From Capsicum annuum (lineage: Eukaryota > Streptophyta > Magnoliopsida > Solanales > Solanaceae): a stretch of 64,000 nucleotides of DNA. The notes under the pieces were generated by a model. The model searched no databases and was not told where the DNA came from. It worked only from the letters and a program-made list of their open reading frames with translations. Within the stretch, counting starts at the first letter, position 1. Each line of letters opens with the position of its first letter. The translations under genes and the position numbers were made by a program. This document shows positions 22,594-33,727 of the stretch, piece by piece. Location: assembly GCF_002878395.1 (NCBI RefSeq), contig NC_061119.1, positions 15,801,960 through 15,865,959 on the forward strand, in the 5' to 3' direction.

Positions 22594-23787
22594 GGCACCC
22601 TATATACAATCAGTTCTCAACTTTCTCACTGTCTTACAAAAATAACATGCAATAATTAGGGCATGCATATATTTTTTTCATAATCAAGACTCAAATATCT
22701 TATCACAATTCTGTCCTTATTGAAAGTCTTTGGAATCAATGTAAAGTAAAATGCATTTTTCAACCCCAATAAATCTGAAAATGTTACATTACTCAACCCA
22801 TGCAATGATTTAAACCAGAACACTGGAATGGTGAAACTCAGCTTACTAAAACTTCACATTCCGGATCAATAATTGTAAAAAACTCTTTGCATCTTAAGGT
22901 AATTTATCTCTATTTCCTTCTTCATGCCCCAATTCAGCCTTTATATTTCTAAACATATCGTGAGGTAGTCCATCAATATCATCACGCATACCAGAACCTT
23001 CATTATCATTGATAAGCCATTTTGGTGTAACCAACAACAAATCCTTTCGAAATAAAGTGATCTTCTTCCACATCCCTATAATGTTAATAATGACTCTTGA
23101 AATTTCTACAAGGACATAAGATCTCATTTTCTTGAAAAGCTCGTTCAAATGCCTTATCAAGAAAATTGTTCACTCCATGTTCACTCATTAGATCATATTA
23201 AATAACTCATCCAACTTTTATCTTCACGATCCATTAAAATGCAACATAATACACTGAAATAACCAAAATATGATTCTTTCAAAGCTTAAATATGCAGTCA
23301 ATGTTTAAATCCATTTAAAAATAAGTCTACCAAATAAAAGAAAAAATATTCAAATGTTAAGTGAAGTAACCATAAGTTTCATATTTGTTGCACTGTTCCT
23401 TCTTTTTCTTTGCTTGTCTTTTGATTTAACAACTAAACACAAATTACATACAAGCGTGGACACAAATTAAAACTAAACAAACATAACTTTTTAATACAAT
23501 TAGATAGGAAAAATTTAAAGAACTTATAAAAAAAGTAAAATAAAATGCACAGACAAATATTATAATCCATGCACCTAGTTATTATATCAATTCTAGAGCT
23601 AACATTTAATATATAGCGAAATTCGAACTTTAAAAAGGAAACACAACTTTGATTAACAAATATTGAAACATTATGAATGGGTGACATTATGTAATGAGAA
23701 GGAAATGATACTCTTTATTTGAACTTTATATTCACTAAAATTATACAAGAACTAAGTATAATATAATACTGATAGACACACACACAG
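22594..23787. other. AT-rich DNA between element A and the CACTA element
   Basis: No LTR, inverted repeat or coding domain that I recognise. It contains one open frame on the minus strand (22894-23160). A short (CA)n run at 23777-23786 directly precedes the CACTA terminus. This may be host spacer DNA or very old repeat. Confidence 0.4.
22894..23160 (-). CDS. Unrecognised 88-codon ORF
   Basis: The minus-strand frame encodes a charged, soluble-looking product. It opens with RHLNELFKKMRSYVLVEISR and closes with GLPHDMFRNIKAELGHEEGN. The mixed composition looks more like real protein than chance translation of AT-rich DNA. I do not recognise a family and see no signal peptide. It could be one exon of a decayed host gene or of a neighbouring DNA transposon. 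It lies outside the CACTA ends at 23788. There is no promoter evidence. Confidence 0.25.
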   Translation of the reverse strand: MIRHLNELFKKMRSYVLVEISRVIINIIGMWKKITLFRKDLLLVTPKWLINDNEGSGMRDDIDGLPHDMFRNIKAELGHEEGNRDKLP

Positions 23788-23823
23788 CACTACCAAAAAT
23801 TATCCCTATCGCAACGGTTCAAA
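23788..23823 (+). repeat. CACTA left terminal inverted repeat
   Basis: Starts CACTACCAAAAATTATCCC and continues with TATCGCAACGGTTC. It pairs with the inverted 29210-29245. The motif GCAACGG and variants recur through 23940, which forms the subterminal repeat zone. Confidence 0.75.
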
Positions 23824-24288
23824 ATTCATTGTGATGGGTATAAAAACCATTGCTATAGATCTACCGCAATGAATTTATAGGAGTTGCGTATGTGGCCGTT
23901 GGGATTGGCCTATAGCAACGACATTTGCAATGGTTACAAAAAGTTACATTATTGGATACCTCTATCTCTAGAAACGTTAACAGTAATGCATAAGTTACAT
24001 TCTTTAACCATTTAGAATGTAAAATGCATACTAGTTTGACATTATAGCATGATGAGTTTGACATCATTAGCACCATTATACAACATGCATAGTAATTTGC
24101 GATTCAAAATCCTAACTATTCAGCCATAACAAAAATTTCAAAACTCCACACCCACATTTCACAAGGCATTTCATGGACAAAATAACATTCAACAGTCTTC
24201 CTACAAAATAGAAAAATTCTCATGCTAAAAAAATAAGAAGAATAAAAAGCAGAAAAGGCCAAAAGAAGAAAAAGAAAAGAAGACAGAC

Positions 24289-26140
24289 CTTCATTGTTAC
24301 TCCCAATAAATGGACGATTGATTTGTTGAATAGAAGCCTCTTCCTTTAACGAACGAGCATTGAATCTTAGCACATTGGGATCAAGTGTTGATCCTGGATT
24401 TTGATGTTGCAACTGTACAATGATGTTCATTGTAATATCCTGTTCAATGGCATCTCTTCGAGCCTGCATTCTTTTTTGTATCCTCTCTTCCTGGTCATCC
24501 ATTCTCTTTTCCACCGATTTATCTGCAATAATATTTGAAGATGGTCTAGAATAACTTGATTTATGTTTCAAAAGAGACTTGGTTACCCCACGTGCATATA
24601 GTCTTACTCGACCTGGATAATCAAGACCCATAATTGTTATGAATGCATCAACTGACTGACTACCATTTTCACTTTCTTGAGTTTCTACTCTCTCCATTTC
24701 AACCTACAAGTCAAATCCAAAACAATCAACTAAATTGAGTTGATTCAATATTTAATAAAGAATAAATACTATTAATCAATTTCTAATTTGAAAATTTGAT
24801 ACTATTTTATTTGTAATATCTTCAAATGAATCCTTGTACACTCGGTCAGATTTTTTTTTCTAGTATCCACAAAGAATTTCTTGTTTGAAACAACACCAGA
24901 ATTTTCATTCTTTTTTTCCTAGTTACACGTAAGTCAACATTAAAAAAAATTCAAGTCATCAAGTTCATAGTAACAAATCTAAAAGAACATCAAACCTCAC
25001 GGATTAGAGCAAAACTTGTTCTGCCAATAGTGTGAGGATACTTCAACATTTTTCGATTATGTTTGTTAGTATCGGACTTATCCTGCAAGACAATTGGTAG
25101 AGATTTTAAAAAATAAATTGAAATAGTGATTATGGAACAAAGTAATAATTGTACATATTCATATCATAACTTCGCTTCATTGGAGTTCCAATATTGAAGC
25201 AAATCTGCAAATCTAGGTTTTGGAACAGTTTTAGGCCTATTTGCCATTCGAATTTCATCATTGGGGTAAGCATAATAGTGGTCTTCCATAAACCTGGACT
25301 TGTACCCTCTAACAGAGAAATCAATTGCATTCATAGTCCATTTTTTTCATTTTTGGGAATATCATATTTCTCCTGTAATTTGGTGCAATTTGGTTAATGC
25401 AATAACTATGAAATGATTTGAACCACAAGTCAGAAGAGTAATAACTTTGAACTTGAATGTAACTCCACATATCATCATGTGTCTTCAACTTTGTCCAACT
25501 AATATACAAAATGTCCCATTCCTTACCAAAGTGCTAAGAAAACTGCTAAACTCGGTGACCACTGCTTTAGTAGGACCAATAGGCTGATTCAATTTATTTA
25601 GCACTATTAGTTGACGCTCAGTTCATCCATGTATGCAGCCATTTGTGTAGAACCTCTTTGTATTTTGTTAATTGAAGGGCCTATAATAATATGGACAACA
25701 AAATTACTAGAATGCAAAAAAAATTTGAAATAGTATGAACTAAAATTTATGTATTCTTGCCTTCTCCCGATTGTTCATTTTCTTCAAAACTAAGAACTTG
25801 TGACAGATCTTGCTGCACTTGTTCAAGTGATGGTTATGATGCACGAGTGGTGTAATCGAACAATTCTTGGCGCACTTGTTCCTCTACTGGTGGTGGAGGT
25901 AAGATAGGATCCTGAATCACCTATTGCACTTGTTCTTGTACTTGAGATCTAACTGGAACGTTGATTAACTTCTCTTGATGCTTGTGATGATTTTACTTTG
26001 CAGTTACGTAGCCTATATTCTTCTTCTTCTTCTTCTTTTGCTATTCTAGTATCTATTTATTTCGTAACGCTGTTAGTGATCCAGCTGAAACAAAGCTCTT
26101 AACTTTCTGTTGATTCTTTGAACACCGTTCTTGATCCAGC
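24289..26140 (-). pseudogene. CACTA DNA-binding protein gene (Transposase_24-like), broken
   Basis: A multi-exon gene on the minus strand. A 5' exon near 26130-25740 encodes an acidic, Gln/Pro-rich part (QDPILPPPPVEEQVRQELF). Next come QPIGPTKAVVTEFSSFL, a frameshift, and ISWTKLKTHDDMWSYIQ (25600-25430). Then SRFMEDHYYAYPNDE and VPKPRFADLLQYWNSNEAK (25330-25150). Exon 24996-25082 gives DKSDTNKHNRKMLKYPHTIG. The last exon, 24289-24703, has DAFITIMGLDYPGRVRL and a C-terminal coiled region. This order is that of plant Ptta/En/Spm Transposase_24 proteins, which bind the subterminal repeats. The 87-nt exon keeps AG and GT borders and frame with its downstream partner. The donor after NSNEAK has changed from GT to TT. 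Confidence 0.7.
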
Positions 26141-27295
26141 TGAGTATTGTAATTCCAGAAAACAACCATCAATTAACAATGTTTCTTATTTCATTTTGGA
26201 CAAAACATGCTACCAGAACATACTAATACTTTCAGTAGTATGCAGTTTTTGGTTTCTGTAAATTGGTAACTATAAAGAAACAATAATGAAAAGTACATAA
26301 TTTGAGAGGAATGTTTTATGATCTGATTGCACATAATGTTTTACGATCTGATTGCACATACTCGTTCTGTGAAGATCACCCAATTTATAATAACAATGAA
26401 CTTTTAAAGAATGTCTATAAGACAGAACAAGAGAAGAGCACAAACTGAAGTGACTGAAGCTAAATTTATAGAAGTTGGTCAAAAAGATAAAAGTTCTAAC
26501 TTGTCAATGAATTAATTAGCCTCACTTCCTTGAGTTGGATTTTTATAATAATGTCTAACATTCAGAAAATGAGATGAAATACGAGAGCATAATAGGTAAC
26601 ATATTTCATACTTCTATATAGGTTTTAAATAAAATTCCAATCTAGATCGAGATTAAGTGAGAATAAACCCCTAGTTTGAACCCAGGCGCCTTCCCTTGAG
26701 ATTGACTAACTCAACCTGTGCTATGCATAAAGGAAAAAAGATAAACTTGTTTATCATATTCCAAGAAGTTAATTCTCATTAAATGTGAACTACCATATTT
26801 GCTCATATTAACCAACAATACTAATACATTTCAACAGCTTTAGATTTGAACAAAGTGAACTGTAAAAATTGTTGATAGCTTTGCACATGATATTCTGATA
26901 AGGAAAATCATCTAAAGCTAGGAACGTATTCTCCATTGACATATTACTCAAATTATTAACTAGATTTTTACTCTTTATTTTAATCTTTGATATTCCTTTC
27001 ATTCTCTTAAATTTGCTCCTATGCTCAGACCATGCACTAATCCTTTTATTAATGAAGAAATTTTACAGGCTACCAGATGAGTAAGTGGAAACATGATCCA
27101 ACCTAACAACTATTTTCAAAGAAAACTTATATTAAGAGATAACATTACTGCTAGTTACAATTTAGAAGATAAGGTACTTCTCACATCAACTACTAATACA
27201 GTTAGAACTACGACTGTATGACTAGATGGAATCTCAAAAAGTTTGCCTAGTTTTAGATCTATATAATTGTGTGATCGTCGTTAACTCTGGTTACC
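26141..27295. other. CACTA interior without recognisable gene
   Basis: AT-rich DNA upstream of the Transposase_24-like gene. Short open frames of 60-70 codons occur on the minus strand, but none shows a domain I know. It may include the promoter and 5' leader of that gene. Confidence 0.35.
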
Positions 27296-27577
27296 CTAAA
27301 TTTCTAGAACAAAAGAGAGGGAAACACTAACCTCAGCAATGGATTCAAGAGCCAATTGAAAGAAAGAAGCAAAAATAGTGTGTTTTCTAGTAGTTTTAGC
27401 TAATTGGATCTGAGAAAGCCAATAATTTGATGTCTCCAACCTATCAAATCTACATCTGTTGTATTTCTTAGCACTGTAAAAAGGTGTAATGTTACCAAAA
27501 AGTCGAGGATTCATCAGAATAGGAGATTTTGCAGGAGTTTTAGGCTCAGCAGCAGCAACACCAACTCTATTTTTCAT
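27296..27577 (-). pseudogene. Exon-like fragment, possibly captured host sequence
   Basis: An open frame of 93 codons on the minus strand. The core, about 27535-27332, reads KKYNRCRFDRLETSNYWLSQ, then IQLAK and FASFFQLALESIAE. It ends at a good splice donor (GCTGAG|GTTAGTG, exon border at 27332), after which the frame runs into low-quality sequence. The composition (Arg, Cys, Trp, Tyr in a regular pattern) looks like a conserved protein rather than transposon filler. I cannot name the family. CACTA elements are known to pick up host exons, and that is my reading. A first exon of the element's own gene is the alternative. Confidence 0.4.
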
Positions 27578-27755
27578 AAATTCAAAGGCAAAGATAAAAG
27601 TTACAAAAGTGTACAGAGTGCAGGACCTTTAGATATTCAAACCATTGACAATTTCATAAATCCAGCTGATGACCTTTCCAACCAGATTCTCACACCATCT
27701 TCTTCAATGGGAACATGGCATGGTTCAAGGCAAATGGATCTACAAACTATAACAT

Positions 27756-27852
27756 ACCAAATGAGGGGTATGGAGAGGTATGCACACAACCCTACTCCTA
27801 CCTTGTGATAGTAGAGAGCCCATTTCCCATTGACCCTTGGCTCAAGTAAAGA
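27756..27852 (-). mobile_element. TS-type SINE fragment
   Basis: On the minus strand the piece contains GAGCCAAGGGTCAATGGGAA, then CTCTCTAC and ACAAGGTAGGAGTAGGGTTG, then a TACCTCTCCATACCCC block. This is the middle of the tRNA-derived TS SINE common in Solanaceae as I remember it. The tRNA-like head and the 3' tail are missing. It points to Solanaceae but was identified by eye only. Confidence 0.6.
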
Positions 27853-28274
27853 ACGACTTTGCTGTAAACTTACAATGACCATATAAACATAACATAAGAA
27901 TGGCAATGCACTGGCTCATTGGAACACCTTTTCAACCACTAGTTTACTAGTTTTGGATTACCATGGCTAACATAATAAGTCAAAATAATATCCTAAATTA
28001 TGATGACCATGAAACAGACGCGGTAAATAGAAGTGTCATAGATTTAACAATCTAAGCTGTTAAGAAGGGACAGTCACATAGTTTGACATGAATTACTATA
28101 TATCCCTTGGTTCGTGACAAATAAAATTACATGGAGTTCGGAAGTCGAGTTGAAAAGGTAAAAGGGAAGAGAAAAGATTTGGGCTTTGTATGATATTCAT
28201 CATCACCTCAATCCATCCCTCGCAACTACTTTACCTAAAGGGACTCGAAATGATACAACTAAGGAAAAGGAAGC

Positions 28275-28320
28275 GGCAACAACAACAACAACAACACACA
28301 GTGTAATCTCATGGATTTAT
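28275..28320 (-). mobile_element. Possible SINE 3' end with (TTG)n tail
   Basis: (CAA)n at 28276-28295 followed by ACACACAGTGTAATCTCAT resembles the inverted 3' end of a TS SINE, where a TTG-repeat tail follows a GGGATTACACTGGG-like motif. Only about 40 bp match, so it could also be a plain microsatellite. Confidence 0.35.
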
Positions 28321-28660
28321 ACTTGTCAGTGTCCTCATACTTCTCGGAACTACTCGTATGGCGCACTCTTTTCCAGCTGAAATTTCAAAGTGCCACAAAA
28401 AAAGTTATTTTACAATTTAACTCCACATTGAATTTTCAAAACAATATAACTGGTCATTTTAATGAAGCTGTTCTAAAAATCATCCATGTAATCAATTGCA
28501 ACTCACATTATGAACAAAAATCTATTAGGCATGAACTCATGGGATTTAATTATACCCAATAGACAATACAGAACAATACCTAATTTTGTGTCTACTCTGT
28601 TAATTTTTGGTTGGATTATTATAAATCAGATTTGTGGTCGGAGCGTTGGTCGAAATAGAG

Positions 28661-28889
28661 GTCATGGTGGCAGTCGGAACGGCTGGCAGTCGGTGCAATC
28701 GACGCTATACTGAGTTGTTGTTGACTAATATATACTTCTCGAAAAGAGTGATGAAAGTACTAAAACATTAGCTTTGATCAGAAAGGCGATCATAGTGGTA
28801 GTCTGAGCGGCTGGCAATCGGTGCGCTACTGATATGTTGTCGAGTACTGTATATACAAATCGATGAGAGAGATGAGTTAATGAGAGTAC
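28661..28889. repeat. Tandem duplication of about 100 bp near the CACTA right end
   Basis: Copy one (28661-28759) and copy two (28788-28889) share GGTGGCAGTC/GGTAGTCTGA, then CGGCTGGCAGTCGGTGC/CGGCTGGCAATCGGTGC, then a TACTGA and ATATAC series ending GAGAGTAC-like. They are GC-richer than their surroundings and lie inside the subterminal zone of element L. This may be a binding-site cluster or part of its promoter. Confidence 0.5.
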
Positions 28890-29209
28890 TGAAAGTTATT
28901 TTGGTATATATTTTTTAAATTTTTATTATATATTTTTTTATTTTTATGATATATTTTTAAGACTTTTGGCGGATGTTGTGAAAAAATTGGGGAAAATGAA
29001 AAGCAATGCAATAGGATTTTTTTTTTAGAAAAGCGTTGCCATAGGTGACTTTATGGCAACGGTTCAAGAAGTCATTGGTATAACATATCCTATTGCAATG
29101 GTTATACACCAATCGCAATGGTTATCGAACTACTAGAATAATTTTTTTTTGCAACGGTTCCAACTGTTGCAATAGACAATCTATTGCAACGCTTTGGGAC
29201 CCGTTGCTA

Positions 29210-29245
29210 AAAGGTTCATTGCAATAGGGGTAATTTCTAGTAGTA
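29210..29245 (-). repeat. CACTA right terminal inverted repeat
   Basis: Inverted partner of 23788-23823. The final CACTA has become TACTA. Upstream, 29030-29200 carries several ATTGCAATGG and GCAACGGTT words in both orientations. Confidence 0.7.
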
Positions 29246-29819
29246 CGCAAACACACACATATACGTATATATATATTAGGAAACAATATGTAACAACCAT
29301 CTGAACAAAGTTCCACATTCAAGACTCGAACCCGATACAATTAATGAAGGATGAAAGAGTAATTATCAATTCAACAAAACCTTCCTAGTTCTCTATGTAA
29401 ATTTTCTAACATGCTTTAATAGGGCATTTTCATGTACCTATATCTTTTCGTTACCAAAAGGATCAGAGTATATATAATTTGGTCACTTGTCCTTCTAAGA
29501 TGACACTTTCATTTTCCACCATTCAATATTAGATAATATACCAAAAAGAAGTATATACTATATAATACTAATAAAATCTCTCACTTTATTGACAATCTAC
29601 TTAGAGAAAAAGAAAAATGGCTTTGAGAATGTAGGCTAACCGAGGCTTTACTTTTCTTCTTATGATTGATCGAATTTTTTTTGGGAGAAGAAGAATGATC
29701 TTCAATTAATCTAAATAAACATTTGATAAAGATCAATCAATTCCATTTGTTAAAGTTTTGAGAAGAAGGAATTCACATATAATATATTGACATATAAGAT
29801 ATGTGTAGAGGATCGATCA
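29246..29819. other. AT-rich spacer right of the CACTA element
   Basis: A (CA)n/(TA)n run at 29251-29280, then a tRNA B-box-like inverted motif (GGGTTCGAGTC on the minus strand, near 29325). No gene seen. Confidence 0.4.
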
Positions 29820-29830
29820 CAAGTGTAAAT

Positions 29831-29960
29831 ATGGTGGAGCAGATGGGTTTACACCAGGGATCTATCTCGAGTCTGTATTTGCGTACCCTAGTTCTAGGTG
29901 AGCTAACCAATGGTAAACGTTACTCCATCGATAGTTCTGTATTGATATTGTCCTGGTAAT
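29831..29960 (+). pseudogene. LINE reverse transcriptase scrap
   Basis: The + strand reads MGLHQGSISSLYLRTLVLGE. Plant L1-type RT has MGLHQGS, then S..L...L, an LV pair and ELT in the same spacing, a region just upstream of the catalytic FADD box. The FADD region itself (29920-29960) is decayed beyond reading. Only about 40 codons remain, so this is a 5'-truncated or internal fragment. Confidence 0.5.
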
Positions 29961-31676
29961 TTTACTAATATAGTGTAGTGTTTATTGAGAGGGATTATCC
30001 TAAGAAAAGTAATGGGATTTTCAGTAATTATTCAAGTCGAGAAGACAGTATACTGGCCATTTCACCATAGATCTCTCCATTGTATATCTCTAAACATTTA
30101 ACTTTTTTTATTTTATTCTTTCAAAAATTTACCATATATATTTTCTCTCCTTTTTGTTCCAAGTAGAATGGGTTTCCTTGCATCACAAAATTTTCATTAG
30201 AAAGTCACTCTTTTTCACATCAATTCCTACTCTACCTTTGTGGGAAATCGAAATTGAGCTTTCAAATAATATGTTATCGTTTCAGATCTCAATCCCCTTC
30301 CTAAATTTTTTCTGAAAACCAACCCCCCGAAACCACTATATTCCTAACATTCCTCTTTATTCTTTTCTCTCAACCCAAAAGTATAGCAGATTGTAACCAG
30401 AGGTAGGTCCTTGATTTGGGTATTGTGTGTTGAAGTTCGGCTTTTAGCATAATTCATTAGATTTACTGGGTTTAAAGTCTATTATTTTTACTTAATTAGT
30501 GAGTATATAAACACATATATAAGGTTTGAACCAAGTTGTTCGGTTGAACCCGTAACTTATTTTCTTGGTACACCTCTGTTTGTTACTCTGGTTCATACTA
30601 CTAATGATTCTTCTCTGATCATTATAATGCTATCCTTTACCTTCACTATGATTATGCAAGTTGTTTGGAAGTTCCAAATGTTGTCTTATTGGTTTCTACA
30701 ACTACGCAAAACCTCCACCCGTCATTTGATAATGTTTTCATAAGGTATTTTTGGATAGATTTTTGAGAAGCTCTTCTGTATTTTGTCCATGCTATACCAA
30801 TAGAGTCATATTTATAATAGGAAAAATTATATGATGAGTCAATAATAGATGATAGCTGTGTTGACATATGTCAAGACTGCATTTTCAAAAACATAAAACA
30901 CTGAGAAACTTTTTGGATAATCACCGAAGTCACCATTATTGACCCCACTACTCCCTTCATCAGGCTAAAGGAACCATTTCAAAAAGGTTCACACTATCCG
31001 TCAGTGAACTTCCTCCCCACACCCACCAAAGTATTCTTCACCAAGATAGTCCTTATTTTACCCTACACTCATGGTGGTCGAAACAGCAGAGTCAAACGTT
31101 TCTATTTTTCAGACCAATGATTTGAACTCTGCAAACCCTAGTGAAATAATTTCTAAGCTCATGCGACCCCTACCAGCTAATGCAATATAAAATTAAAAAA
31201 AAAATTCATACAATTTCTCTTGACAACAAACTTAAGAACACTGATTAGAAGAAAAGTCAATAAGTGAAGAAATTAGTTGAAATTTCAACCCAGGAATCAA
31301 ATATTCTCTAGGAAGAAGAAAACCCCAAAATAAGAACTCAAAAATTTAGGTCAAAATCATCAAGAATACACTAACCTTAAAACGTTCAAATTGAAGAACA
31401 AAACCCCAAAACTGTTCCAACATTAAAGTGCAAATTTAAGTGAAATTGAAGTGCAAATTCAGTCTGACTTTCCAACATAAATCAAGAGCTGAAATTCGAT
31501 CTGACTTTCCAACACTAAGAGAAATTGAAATACAAAATTAGTCCTAATCTTGTTGAAACTGAAGTGAGAATTTTCAAATCAATTGATCGATCAAGAGAGA
31601 GAGATGGTTAGCTTAGCCTACCAAACACAATCTAATATCTTTTTTTTTTTTTTTGATATATTGTTGTGGCATTATT
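29961..31676. other. No recognisable feature
   Basis: AT-rich DNA. I see no coding domain, LTR end or inverted repeat that I can support. A palindrome-like GAACC/GGTTC motif pair around 30510-30550 resembles sequence often seen in small plant DNA transposons, but no boundaries can be set. Confidence 0.4.
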
Positions 31677-31770
31677 TGAGAGAGAGAGAGAGAGAAATGG
31701 TTTGAAAGAGACAGATCAAATTGAGAGAGAGTGAAATGGTTTGAGAGAGAGAGAAAATCGAGAGAGATAA
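31677..31770. repeat. (GA)n-rich microsatellite
   Basis: Runs of GAGAGAGAGAG broken by AAATGGTTTGA words, which repeat about three times (31697, 31734 and nearby). It sits just inside the end of the second CACTA relic. Confidence 0.7.
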
Positions 31771-31859
31771 ATATTGGCTACTTTTAATCCAATGATGGAT
31801 AGGTTTGAGAGAGAGAGTTTTGCTAAAATGGCAGAGTTTAGAATTATTGCGGAGGAAAT

Positions 31860-32122
31860 TAATAAAATTGTTGTAATAGATATTTTTTTTCTATTAAGTG
31901 TTGTCATAGATGATTTTATGGCATCAATTTCAGTAATCGTTGCTCAACGTCTACCTTTTACAACGTTTAGTCTTTAATAGTGATGGTTATAGCGCTTAAG
32001 TCGTAGTAGTAGAACTATCATTTTTGATAACTATTGAAACCATTTGCAATTGACCTTCTATTGCAATACTTTGAAAACTACTGCCAAAGTATCCGCTGTC
32101 ATATGGGAAAGTTCTAGTAGTG
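31860..32122 (-). mobile_element. Element M: end of a second CACTA element
   Basis: On the minus strand the terminus reads CACTACTAGAACTTTCCC, the same TIR type as element L and with the CACTA start intact. The adjoining 260 bp align loosely with 29020-29245 (GTTGTCATAGATGATTTTATG here, GTTGCCATAGGTGACTTTATG there). The opposite end was not found between 29246 and 31860, so M is either truncated or was interrupted. It is more decayed internally than L. Confidence 0.55.
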
Positions 32123-33727
32123 GATCTGCTTTGTAAGGTACTAATATTTACTTTGGTAATAAAAATCATTTATTTACCAAAACAAAAAGGGTCATAACTC
32201 CCCAATTTCCTATATTTTTATCATGAAATCAAGTCAAAACAGGATTATTCTTTAATATTTACAAATATTTATGAATTACATATATAAACAACATAACTCC
32301 TTTACAAATAATAATATATTCCTCAACACATTTAAATCCTGAATACTGCTCTGTGATATGATGGACAAAATAAAGAAGACTTTGTAAGAGTCTTATTCTT
32401 TGGTTTTTAATGACTCTTTATGTTGCTTCGAGCCATACAACTACTCATAGAAAGTTATTGGATTTGAAATCTCAGATTGAGATTCAAAATCTATAAGTGA
32501 TTTTGATCACATGTTACCAGAAGGACCAGTACCTCCATCGGGTCCATCATGTAGATCAAGTCCCGACACGCGTGTCATCATCCGACACCTAAGTTGGTGG
32601 TTGCATCCTCGTTTCCTCTTTGTGCACCATAGATGATATTGGACATTCAATATATGTGTGTGTTGGAGTTAATTAGTTTGAATGCATTTTATGTTTTTCC
32701 AAATCATTGCATCATACTGACGAAAGCGATTATTTGATTTTATTCTCAAGTATGAAATTATCAAGATGTAATGATTCAATGTTAGATTGCAAGTTTACTG
32801 ATGTGCTAAAATAATTTTTTTCTCCCTCTGTCTCAATCTATAAGGAACTTTTTATTTTTTGAAAATCAAACAGTTTAAGTTCGACCATAAATTTAGATAT
32901 GAAATCTTCAAGTTTTTTAAAATAAAATTTTTATACTTGGAAATAATGTCAAAATTATTATAATTTACAATAATTGACAATTCAAAATATTTTAAAATAT
33001 ATATGAAAAAATTATATCAAAGATAAATTTATTTTAATCTTAAAATTTGAGAAAGGTGTCAAATGGAGAGCGTATTATTTTCTTTTTATATGATAATGGT
33101 TTTTTCATTGTTATGGTGAATAAGTGGTGGTTACGGTAAATCAAGAAGGTCGTCTAGTGAAACATGTAGGTTAAAATTTTTGGGAAGAGAAAATAGGTAG
33201 AAACAAAAGGAATGAAGATTTTTAAAATCCTTAATTTTATGATATTTGTTGGATGTTGTATATATTAATTTTTTTGGATAATTATGTAAAATGACAGCCC
33301 ATCAAAATTATTTACAACTTAAATAATTTAACTTTAATTTAATTTTTAAAATAGTCCATTATAGAGCATTTTGTAGATTTCAATTAATAACATAAAATAA
33401 TATTTCAGAATCCCTTTAAACTTATGCGCTTTTCTTTTGCACAAAATTGATAGGAAGAGGACAACCGAGCAGTGACGGAGACTTAATAGCTATTGCTTAA
33501 TACCTACTTTAAGGAACAACGAGATGAGATATTTCAGGAAAGGCGACGGCAATAATAGTAGTAAAATTGCCCCAAAATGAGCTACGGAGCAACGACAGCA
33601 ACGGGTCACGTATTATTTGGTGCAGGCATGCAGTATGAAGCACAGTGATGCTTGAAGTTATTTGAAAAAACGACAGGTGTGTTGCAGCATTCCCATTGTG
33701 TGATTTTACCCTTTTGAGTGTGATTTA
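32123..33727. other. AT-rich spacer with a possible MITE
   Basis: Spacer between the CACTA relic and copia element N. Apart from the MITE-like segment (32822-33076) and a GC-richer stretch at 33460-33660 that I cannot assign, nothing is recognisable. Confidence 0.4.
32822..33076. mobile_element. Stowaway/mariner-like MITE (probable)
   Basis: The left end CTCCCTCTGTCTCAATCTAT resembles the common plant CTCCCTCCGTC(T/C)CAATTTAT terminus. The right end, inverted, reads ACGCTCTCCATTTGACACC, a weaker match. In between is 250 bp of AT-rich non-coding DNA. TA dinucleotides flank the right end. Size and ends fit a Tc1/mariner-type MITE, but the TIRs have diverged. Confidence 0.4.

Larger units (their letters stand above)
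23788..29245 (-). mobile_element. Element L: CACTA (En/Spm) DNA transposon, non-autonomous
   Basis: The left end begins CACTACCAAAAATTATCCC. The right end, read on the minus strand, begins TACTACTAGAAATTACCCC (first base changed). The two match at most of the first 26 positions. Subterminal DNA at both ends is full of short GCAACGGTT and GCAATGGTTAT words, the expected binding sites of the element's DNA-binding protein. Inside is a broken Transposase_24-type gene on the minus strand. I find no TNP2-type DDE transposase, so the 5.5-kb copy could move only with outside help. The 3-bp flanks (CAG left, CGC right) do not match. Confidence 0.75.

Noticed and set aside
27637..27906. 89-codon ORF in the CACTA interior
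   Set aside because: Most of it is translation of the TS SINE fragment on the minus strand.
29310..29345. tRNA gene on the minus strand
   Set aside because: Only a B-box-like GGGTTCGAGTC is present. There is no A box or cloverleaf at the right spacing, so it is at most a SINE relic or chance.
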